The translations under genes and the position numbers were made by a program. Under the pieces are notes generated by a model that was given only the letters and a program-made list of their open reading frames with translations, was not told where the DNA came from and made no database searches. 5,697 nt of DNA, from contig JAJBBL010000010.1 of NCBI GenBank assembly GCA_020532365.1, forward strand, positions 1 through 5,697, read 5' to 3'. Shown piece by piece: positions 1-5,104 of this stretch. Numbering within the stretch: the stretch's first letter is position 1; each line of letters starts with the position of its first letter. The stretch is from Candidatus Cloacimonadota bacterium. Lineage in GTDB: Bacteria; Cloacimonadota; Cloacimonadia; Cloacimonadales; JAJBBL01.

Positions 1-91
1 CATCTAAGATCAGTTCCCCCTCTCCATAGAGAAGTGTGGAACCAAAGAATAATAACGTTAGTACTGAAATTACGCTCAATACTTTTGTCAT
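1..91 (-). CDS. N-terminus of an exported protein of unknown function (partial, runs off left edge)
   Basis: Only the first 30 codons are inside the window. They read MTKVLSVISVLTLLFFGSTL followed by LYGEGELILD. This is a typical Sec signal peptide: a short basic start (Lys3), a hydrophobic core at about residues 5-21, and a plausible cleavage site near Tyr22-Gly23. There is no cysteine, so it is not a lipoprotein of the usual type, and the mature protein should be periplasmic, outer-membrane or secreted. The ATG at 91 was chosen because a strong GGAGG lies seven bases upstream. An overlapping ATG at 95 opens another frame (MDDKSIERNF...) that also stays open to the edge, but it is too close to the Shine-Dalgarno site and encodes nothing recognisable. 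It lies on the same strand as the diguanylate cyclase gene, 196 bases downstream of it. The function cannot be told from this fragment. Confidence 0.72.
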   Translation of the reverse strand, partial: MTKVLSVISVLTLLFFGSTLLYGEGELILD

Positions 92-287
92 CCATTTTCC
101 TCCGTTTTCGATTTCAAGTCTATCTTCTGATCATAATCTATCGAGGACAGACATCATCCATTCTATTCTCTCCAGGTATTAGAGTATCGTACTTAAGTAA
201 AGGAATTTTTAAAAACCCTCTATAGTAGTAACGTGAAAAGGCTGAACAATTTCTTTGGAGAGGAGAAATTTTACGTTTATTTATAGA
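92..287 (-). other. Intergenic spacer between the cyclase gene and the exported-protein gene
   Basis: This 196-base, AT-rich gap is the longest non-coding stretch in the window. A 7-bp inverted repeat (AATTTCT/AGAAATT, 9-base loop, 248-270) follows the cyclase stop codon, but it is AT-rich and has no clean run of T after it, so it is a poor intrinsic terminator. A possible -10 hexamer TCTAAT (178-183) has no good -35 partner. A tiny ORF at 138-161 (MDDVCPR) has a reasonably spaced GGAGAG. The spacer probably holds the 5' untranslated region, and perhaps the promoter, of the left-edge gene, but no single site is convincing. Confidence 0.45.
98..103 (-). promoter_or_regulatory. Shine-Dalgarno site of the exported-protein gene
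   Basis: The minus strand reads GGAGGA here. It sits seven bases before the ATG at 91 but only three before the competing ATG at 95. The spacing therefore favours the start that yields a signal peptide. Confidence 0.7.
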
Positions 288-1610
288 CTACCGAGTAGCG
301 CCCAATCTCTTTTTGTCTTCATACATCGACATATCTGCAATATTGATCAACTCTTCAATGTTGTTTGCATCTTTAGGGTACGAGCTATAGCCGATGCTAC
401 AAGTAACGTTTAGTACGATATTCTGGAACTTCATCGGTTTTTCATACACTTCTCTGATACGCTTGATAATCGTATGTATATTATCTAAACTTGCGATGTT
501 AGGCAAAATGACAACAAACTCATCTCCGCTAAAGCGGGCTACTGTATCTACTTTTCGCACAGCTTTAACTATGCGCTTTGCTGTTTCGATCAGAACTAAG
601 TCACCCACTGTGTGTCCATGTTCATCGTTAATTACCTTAAACTTGTTTACGTCTATGAAGAGTAACCCTAATTTAATTTCACTACGGTCTGCATTGGCAA
701 TAGCGCCTCTTAAACGGTCATAGAGTAGCTCTCTGTTTGGTAGTTTAGTAAGAGTGTCATACAGTGCTTTATTTTGATATTTTTCGATCTCCATTTTGAG
801 GAAGTTTATATCGATAATTGTTCCTGTAATGGTATCAACTTCACCTTTGGTGTTCAACTCGCTATACCCTTTGAACATATACCATTTATAAGCACCTGCT
901 ACATCCTTAACACGAACCTCTATGGAGAGCGCATCTTCCATACTCTTAATATATTCGTTAATCATTGTACGAAACTTAACTTTGTCTTCTGGATGAATTA
1001 AGCTAACAAAGCTATTGAAATCCTTTGGAATGGATTGACTCTTAAAGCCCAATAAATCACAAAACTTATCAGAAACCGTTAAGCTGTTTTCAACAACTTT
1101 CCATCTCCAGAGCCCTTCATTCACTGAGTTAAAAATATTGATAACTGCGTTAGAGCTTACCAATAGATCTGAATTGGCAGTGATCAGGTCTCTGACATCC
1201 AACTCAACTCTTTCCCTATAACAGAAGCATCTGTTAAAAGCCAGTTTAACGGCAGTAGCCAACTTTTCAGAGGTAAAGTTTTTCGAGAGAACAACTCCTA
1301 TTTTAACGAGCCGCTTTGATTCGGTTAAACTAACCTCTTTAACATCGTTTGAAAGAAAGATGAACGGTGACTTAAACCTTTCACACTGCTTATCCAAGTA
1401 TTCAAGCTCTTTACTCTTGTTATTCGCCAACGACTGATAGTCTATAATAAACAGTTGTACACCAGCGTTACTGTCAAATTGCTCAATCTCTTTTAGGTCG
1501 GTAACCTGAATTATTTTAGGTTGAAGTCCGTCACTCTCTTGGAATGTCAAGGCAACCCGCTTCAACAACTCATCATCTTTAGTAAAAAAAAGTATTTTTT
1601 TTAACTCCAT
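288..1610 (-). CDS. REC-PAS-GGDEF protein, putative diguanylate cyclase
   Basis: A 440-residue soluble protein predicted to make cyclic di-GMP from two GTP in the cytoplasm. Residues about 4-125 look like a response-regulator receiver: acidic pair Asp12-Asp13, candidate phospho-acceptor Asp57 (LFIIDYQS), Ser87 and Lys110 in the usual switch positions, with KNF in place of the common KPF. Residues about 158-272 resemble a PAS domain (GLWRW near 166, HPED at 206-209) that may bind a ligand or cofactor. A GGDEF domain fills about 280-438: DTLTKLPNRE at 285-294, metal-binding Asp320, and Asn328 and Asp337 in the nucleotide-binding positions. The active-site loop reads SGDEF (361-365); serine for the first glycine is tolerated in active family members. 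RKVD (352-355) fits the inhibitory I-site. There is no EAL or HD-GYP domain and no membrane segment. The ATG at 1610 follows GGGGG by seven bases, and the gene starts 26 bases after the 150-residue protein, so it is probably the last gene of the nqr transcript. Activity and input signal are inferences. Confidence 0.92.
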   Translation of the reverse strand: MELKKILFFTKDDELLKRVALTFQESDGLQPKIIQVTDLKEIEQFDSNAGVQLFIIDYQSLANNKSKELEYLDKQCERFKSPFIFLSNDVKEVSLTESKRLVKIGVVLSKNFTSEKLATAVKLAFNRCFCYRERVELDVRDLITANSDLLVSSNAVINIFNSVNEGLWRWKVVENSLTVSDKFCDLLGFKSQSIPKDFNSFVSLIHPEDKVKFRTMINEYIKSMEDALSIEVRVKDVAGAYKWYMFKGYSELNTKGEVDTITGTIIDINFLKMEIEKYQNKALYDTLTKLPNRELLYDRLRGAIANADRSEIKLGLLFIDVNKFKVINDEHGHTVGDLVLIETAKRIVKAVRKVDTVARFSGDEFVVILPNIASLDNIHTIIKRIREVYEKPMKFQNIVLNVTCSIGYSSYPKDANNIEELINIADMSMYEDKKRLGATR

Positions 1611-1636
1611 TGGGTATCCCCCATTAAGTTTGAGGT

Positions 1637-2089
1637 TTAAAAAATTGCTTTAATCAGGTCAGAAGGTTCGGTCCTAAACGTAGCCCCTTTCCCTTGAAAG
1701 AAACCGTAACGCCTAATCAAGTGGATCGACAGCGGCGTCCATCTTATCTCCACCCCATTTTGTAAGTTCTTCAATGTGATAATTCCCTTCGGCCAAAAAG
1801 TTCTGTCCATAAAAGGGGATATGATTCGACCACGTGCTGTAACATATTGCAGGTCATATATTTCATCAATCACAACACCATCTTCATCGTAAGGGAGCGC
1901 TTTTTTTGTTAAATAGTCTAATCTATCGGCTATCTCCTCTTTGGTTTTCGCTAACCCTTTTAGAACCTCTAAGTCTTCAGCAATAATTTCATTATAATGC
2001 CGTTTGTCTTTACCTAAGAAACCGTCGAGTGTTACCACTCCTGGCTTTAGCCTCTCTTGTATCTTAACTTCTTGAGGGGTTAATTTCAT
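1637..2089 (-). CDS. Conserved-looking hypothetical protein, 150 residues, downstream of nqrF
   Basis: I cannot assign a function. The protein is soluble-looking, with no signal peptide, no membrane segment and no cysteine. The N-terminal part (1-65) is charged and probably mostly helical, with MKLTPQEVKIQERLKPG at the start and a helix around 48-63. The C-terminal part (about 70-150) looks more beta-rich, with RGRIISPF at 86-93, KGIITLKN at 101-108, EIRWTPLSIHLIRRYGF at 114-130 and GKGATFRTEPSDLI at 133-146. From memory it resembles short conserved hypotheticals of spirochaetes, but I could not check this. The ATG at 2089 has a well-spaced GAGGT upstream, and the gene begins 40 bases after nqrF and ends 26 bases before the cyclase gene, so co-transcription is likely. 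The lack of cysteines rules out the Nqr maturation factor NqrM, and there is no ApbE signature. A role tied to Nqr or to the cyclase is suggested by position alone. Confidence 0.8.
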   Translation of the reverse strand: MKLTPQEVKIQERLKPGVVTLDGFLGKDKRHYNEIIAEDLEVLKGLAKTKEEIADRLDYLTKKALPYDEDGVVIDEIYDLQYVTARGRIISPFMDRTFWPKGIITLKNLQNGVEIRWTPLSIHLIRRYGFFQGKGATFRTEPSDLIKAIF

Positions 2090-2129
2090 CTTCTACCTCA
2101 CATTTTGTAAATGGTTGTTAGTGTAGTTA

Positions 2130-3227
2130 TCAGCCGAAGCTGTCATAATAAACGTCTTCAATTCCGAGCTCTCTCATTCTCTTTTCAGAAGCGTTAAGTA
2201 GCCCGGGGTTACCACAGAGATACCCTTCAGTATTCTTTGGGTCACGTAAGTGTTCTTCAAAATAGGGTGGTATATAACCGGTCAGACCGTCCCATCCATC
2301 ATTGGGCTCAGGGTGTGAAAGAATCGGGATGAATTTGAAGTCGTGCATCTCCTCTTCAAACCTCTTCATCCCTTCAAGAAGGAACAGATCTTTGGTTGTT
2401 CTGGCACCAAAGAAGAAGACAATCCTCCTCTTTGATTTCTTCTCGTTAAGCTCTTCCAACATTCCTTTAAAGGGTGCCATCCCAGAACCACCTGCTACAA
2501 AAAACATATCAGTCCCTGTGTCACGGATATAGAAATCACCGAATGGACCTGTAAAAGATATTTCATCCTTCTCTTTAAGATGGTCATGAGTAAAGGTGGT
2601 CATAATCCCTTCCGGTACCTTACGGATAATCAATTCTATATAGTCTGTATGCGATGGGTTACTCGACACCGAATACGCCCTCATCACTGGTTGTCTAACT
2701 TTACCGTATCTCTTTGATTCTAATTGTACGTATTGCCCAGCTTTAAAGGTTATTTCATTTGGTTCGATTAGCTTAAACTCGATCCGTTTAATGTCATAAG
2801 TATAGTCCTCAATGGCGGTAACGACTGATTTATACTTACGGATCGAGAATATTGATTCAGGAATCTCAATTTTAAGGTCTCTTTTAACTTTTACCTGACA
2901 AGAGAGCCTAATACCCTCTTCAAGCTCCTTTGGACTCATATACGGTTTTTCAGTTGGTAAAAGCGGACCACACCCATCAATACCCTTGACTTTACAGAGT
3001 CCACAGGTACCCCTTCCACCGCAGGCAGAGGAGACAAATATGTCTTTCTCGGCAAGTGAAGTCAAAAGGGAGCTCCCCCCCTTCACAGTTATCTCTCTTT
3101 TACCGTTAATATCTATTTTGCAATCACCATAGTTAGCCAGGAAATAATCAGCTATAACGATTATGGTAGATAGAACTCCACTCAACCCTACAAAGGTCAA
3201 AACATTATTGATAATTATTAGCATCAT
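2130..3227 (-). CDS. nqrF: Na+-translocating NADH:quinone oxidoreductase subunit F
   Basis: NqrF is the NADH-oxidising entry subunit, anchored in the inner membrane with its catalytic domains in the cytoplasm. One N-terminal membrane helix spans about residues 3-30. A plant-type [2Fe-2S] ferredoxin domain follows (about 35-125), with ligands Cys69, Cys75, Cys78 and Cys110 (SSACGGRGTCGLC). The ferredoxin-reductase part has the FAD motif RAYSVSS (183-189), the nucleotide-binding loop AGGSGMAPFKG (245-255), LCGNPG (337-342) and the C-terminal DSFG, whose Phe364 should stack on the flavin as the C-terminal Phe does in V. cholerae NqrF. At 365 residues it is about 40 shorter than that protein, mostly because a segment of the FAD domain just before RAYS is missing. 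Two adjacent ATG codons, at 3227 and 3224, are possible starts; the AGGTGA site fits the second slightly better. It begins 17 bases after nqrE. Confidence 0.96.
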   Translation of the reverse strand: MMLIIINNVLTFVGLSGVLSTIIVIADYFLANYGDCKIDINGKREITVKGGSSLLTSLAEKDIFVSSACGGRGTCGLCKVKGIDGCGPLLPTEKPYMSPKELEEGIRLSCQVKVKRDLKIEIPESIFSIRKYKSVVTAIEDYTYDIKRIEFKLIEPNEITFKAGQYVQLESKRYGKVRQPVMRAYSVSSNPSHTDYIELIIRKVPEGIMTTFTHDHLKEKDEISFTGPFGDFYIRDTGTDMFFVAGGSGMAPFKGMLEELNEKKSKRRIVFFFGARTTKDLFLLEGMKRFEEEMHDFKFIPILSHPEPNDGWDGLTGYIPPYFEEHLRDPKNTEGYLCGNPGLLNASEKRMRELGIEDVYYDSFG

Positions 3228-3230
3228 TTT

Positions 3231-3238
3231 CTCACCTT
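3231..3238 (-). promoter_or_regulatory. Shine-Dalgarno site of nqrF
   Basis: The minus strand reads AAGGTGAG, placed between the nqrE stop codon and the doubled ATG of nqrF. The spacing after it is three bases to the first ATG (3227) and six to the second (3224), which leans towards the second. Confidence 0.6.
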
Positions 3239-3244
3239 TTAAGA

Positions 3245-3832
3245 CTATTGAATTATTACCACACCAGAGAAACCGATGAAAGCAAGTGCCATAATACCTG
3301 TAATGATCAAGCTAATAGCTGCATTGTTCATCCCCTTAGGTAGCATTTTTTCTCTAACCTTTCCTCTAATCCCGGCTAAAGCAAGTATTGCTAACAACCA
3401 GCCTAAACCACTACCAGCACCAAACGCTATCGATTGAATAAAAGTGTAGTTACGAATAATCATAAAAAGTGAGATCCCGAAGATAGCACAGTTGACCGTT
3501 ATCAACGGCAAAAAGATTCCCAATGAATAGTATAGTACCGGCGAAAACCTCTCGATAACAAGCTCCAAGAGCTGAACAAACGCTGCAATAACAATAATAA
3601 ATATAATGTATTGCAGGTACACGAGATTAAGCGGTACAAGTATGTAATGATACGCTAAATAGTTCAAGCCAGAGGTAAAGGTCAATACGAAAAAGACTGC
3701 CATACCGAGCCCAGCTGACGCCTCCATATCTTTCGAAATAGAGAGATAAGAACACATCCCTAAGAAGTTAGTAAGCAGGATGTTACTTGTAAATATCGCT
3801 GCTATAAAGATCACAAATGAGTTTATTTCCAT
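3245..3832 (-). CDS. nqrE: Na+-translocating NADH:quinone oxidoreductase subunit E
   Basis: An integral membrane subunit of the NqrDE/RnfAE family. With NqrD it forms the symmetric pair that holds an iron-sulfur centre within the membrane and passes electrons from NqrF to the FMN of NqrC, coupled to Na+ movement. About six hydrophobic helices are visible. The key half-site sequences are FLGMCSYLSIS near the N-terminus and LITVNCAIFG in the middle; counted from the ATG at 3832 the cysteines are Cys27 and Cys115, matching the conserved pair of the family. AFGAGSGLGW (about 136-145) is also typical. The length of 195 residues is close to the V. cholerae subunit. A GTG directly before (3835) would add one residue, but the AAGGGGG site leaves only two bases before it and five before the ATG, so I prefer the ATG. 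It starts just downstream of the nqrD stop and ends 17 bases before nqrF. Confidence 0.96.
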   Translation of the reverse strand: MEINSFVIFIAAIFTSNILLTNFLGMCSYLSISKDMEASAGLGMAVFFVLTFTSGLNYLAYHYILVPLNLVYLQYIIFIIVIAAFVQLLELVIERFSPVLYYSLGIFLPLITVNCAIFGISLFMIIRNYTFIQSIAFGAGSGLGWLLAILALAGIRGKVREKMLPKGMNNAAISLIITGIMALAFIGFSGVVIIQ

Positions 3833-3837
3833 CACAT

Positions 3838-3844
3838 CCCCCTT
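3838..3844 (-). promoter_or_regulatory. Shine-Dalgarno site of nqrE
   Basis: The minus strand reads AAGGGGG, overlapping the end of nqrD. It is followed by two bases and GTG, or by five bases and ATG. The spacing picks the ATG at 3832 as the start. Confidence 0.65.
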
Positions 3845-4439
3845 ATGCCTGCTTTGGTAATGAACGATAATTGATGTACCATATTAACAAACCCAAGACA
3901 AAGAAAGCACGCGATGCCATAACCATTATTGACCACGGAGTCCACCAATCGCCCAATATTTTAAAGCCAAATAAGCTTCCGAAACCAAAGAGCTCTCTGA
4001 CAAAGGCGATGACAAGTAAAACGAGCATATACCCGATACCTGAGCCGACACCATCGATAAGCGAGTCAAACGGTTTATTCTTCTGAGCAAACGCCTCAGC
4101 CCTTCCCATTACGATACAGTTAGTAATGATCAAGCCGACGTAAGGTCCAAGTGAACGGCTAATATCGGGGAAAAACGCCTTGAGGAAGATATCGATAATA
4201 ATCACATATGAGGCAATTATCAAAGTCTGTACCATCATTCTCACGCTACGTGGCGTATAGTCTCTGATTAGCGAAATAGTGTAGCTTGAAAGTGCAGTGG
4301 TAAAAATCACACCCAACCCCATAACCAGACTATTCATCATCAGGTTAGTTACGGCGAGTGCAGAGCATATACCCAATATTTGGCGGCAGATAGAGTTATC
4401 AGTGAAGATACTCTGTTTCAATATTTCTTTAGTTTTCAT
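3843..4439 (-). CDS. nqrD: Na+-translocating NADH:quinone oxidoreductase subunit D
   Basis: The partner of NqrE in the membrane core and homologous to it, inserted in the opposite orientation. The protein has 198 residues, slightly shorter than the roughly 210 of V. cholerae. It carries about six membrane helices. The conserved cysteines are Cys25 (ILGICSALAV) and Cys108 (GLIITNCIVMGRAEA), which with the two in NqrE ligate the intramembrane iron-sulfur centre. Other family marks are SVRMMVQTLIIAS (65-77), SLIDGVGSGIGY (126-137) and VRELFGFGSLFG (147-158). MGRAEAFA followed by SLIDG separates NqrD/RnfE from the NqrE/RnfA half. The ATG at 4439 overlaps the nqrC stop codon in an ATGA, and AGGTGA lies six bases upstream inside nqrC, so the two genes are probably translationally coupled. 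The stop lies seven bases before the nqrE reading frame opens. Confidence 0.96.
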   Translation of the reverse strand: MKTKEILKQSIFTDNSICRQILGICSALAVTNLMMNSLVMGLGVIFTTALSSYTISLIRDYTPRSVRMMVQTLIIASYVIIIDIFLKAFFPDISRSLGPYVGLIITNCIVMGRAEAFAQKNKPFDSLIDGVGSGIGYMLVLLVIAFVRELFGFGSLFGFKILGDWWTPWSIMVMASRAFFVLGLLIWYINYRSLPKQA

Positions 4440-5059
4440 ATCTGGTCACCTAAAATTTCTATTATTTTCTTCAAATTATCGGTGAGCATATCGACGATAG
4501 CTTTGCTTGACGCAGTTGCACCGGTAATCTGATTAATTTCTGTCTCTTTAGCTGCATCTTTTTCGGGAACGAGTCGATAGTTAATCACCTCTTCCCCTTC
4601 AAATATCGGCTTACCGGCAAACTGTTCTTGGAATGTCGGCTCCGAGATTCTTCCGCCGAGTCCAGGTGTTTCACTCTGATTAAGGATATGGATCGCTATC
4701 AATTGGTCAAACTCAGGGTCTACGCCCACCAAACAGGTGATCGAGCCCCAAAGGCCAGCACCGTGAACGATAAAGCAGTAGCCAATTTTCTCCTCATCAG
4801 AGTAGGCTACGTAATACTTATAGCCATCTTTTTCTTGCTCTATGATATGTTTTTCATAGCTTTCAATAACATCATCAAAGGGGAGTGAAAACAGGGAGAG
4901 TACCGACTGTTTGAAGCGTAGCTCTTCACTTAACTCCACTCTTTCGATGGTACTATGGTAAAACACGGCGAGTATCGTCCCAAACAGTAGTGCCACGATT
5001 ATCATAAACACTACAGGATAGACACGAGTTTCGGAAAACAACTTCTTTTCTTTATCCAC
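4436..5059 (-). CDS. nqrC: Na+-translocating NADH:quinone oxidoreductase subunit C, covalent FMN carrier
   Basis: A 207-residue protein with one N-terminal membrane helix (about 13-35) and an FMN-binding domain that should face the periplasm. It relays electrons from the NqrD/NqrE centre to NqrB. The FMN-binding fold is marked by GAGLWGSI (100-107), SETPGLGGRI (129-138) and the flavinylation motif NQITGAT (176-182), in which Thr182 is the expected phosphoester site for FMN added by an ApbE-type transferase. The family motif usually begins with Asp; here it is Asn176. The length is closer to RnfG than to the roughly 257-residue V. cholerae NqrC, so the call relies partly on the neighbouring nqrF. 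The start is a GTG; no ATG lies between it and the upstream stop codon, and AGAGG sits at good distance. It begins 45 bases after nqrB and overlaps nqrD by four bases. Confidence 0.93.
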   Translation of the reverse strand: MDKEKKLFSETRVYPVVFMIIVALLFGTILAVFYHSTIERVELSEELRFKQSVLSLFSLPFDDVIESYEKHIIEQEKDGYKYYVAYSDEEKIGYCFIVHGAGLWGSITCLVGVDPEFDQLIAIHILNQSETPGLGGRISEPTFQEQFAGKPIFEGEEVINYRLVPEKDAAKETEINQITGATASSKAIVDMLTDNLKKIIEILGDQI

Positions 5060-5063
5060 GGTT

Positions 5064-5069
5064 ACCTCT
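5064..5069 (-). promoter_or_regulatory. Shine-Dalgarno site of nqrC
   Basis: The minus strand reads AGAGGT, with AACC between it and the GTG at 5059. It supports the rare GTG start: the frame is closed by a TAG at 5093-5095 and has no other start codon in between. Confidence 0.6.
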
Positions 5070-5104
5070 ACAAATATAACTTTTAGGGTTAACTACTCTA
5101 TGTC

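Noticed and set aside
178..206. Promoter with TCTAAT as -10 for the left-edge gene
   Set aside because: The -10 is fair, but no hexamer at 16 to 18 bases upstream resembles TTGACA, so it cannot be told from chance in AT-rich DNA.
201..220. Near-palindrome around TTTTTAAAAA in the spacer
   Set aside because: Only the AT core pairs; the flanks mismatch, so it is neither a good terminator nor a recognisable operator.
34..225. Plus-strand ORF of 63 codons
   Set aside because: It lies antisense to the signal-peptide gene and the spacer, has no sensible ribosome binding site, and the product has no recognisable features.
225..251. Promoter TTGTTC with TACTAT at 16-base spacing in the spacer
   Set aside because: Both boxes match consensus poorly (three and four of six).
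248..270. Inverted repeat AATTTCT/AGAAATT after the cyclase gene as an intrinsic terminator
   Set aside because: The stem is only 7 bp and AT-rich with a 9-base loop, and no clear U-tract follows.
394..1001. Plus-strand ORFs opposite the cyclase gene (394-723 and 774-1001)
   Set aside because: They are antisense shadows of a confidently identified REC-PAS-GGDEF gene.
1637..2089. The 150-residue protein as NqrM or ApbE
   Set aside because: NqrM needs a cysteine set and a membrane anchor, and this protein has neither; ApbE is about twice as long and exported.
2302..2532. Plus-strand ORF opposite nqrF
   Set aside because: It is an antisense shadow within the conserved NADH-binding part of nqrF.
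3871..4888. Plus-strand ORFs opposite nqrD and nqrC (3871-4086, 4297-4485, 4628-4888)
   Set aside because: They lie opposite strongly conserved membrane and FMN-binding genes and show no domain of their own.
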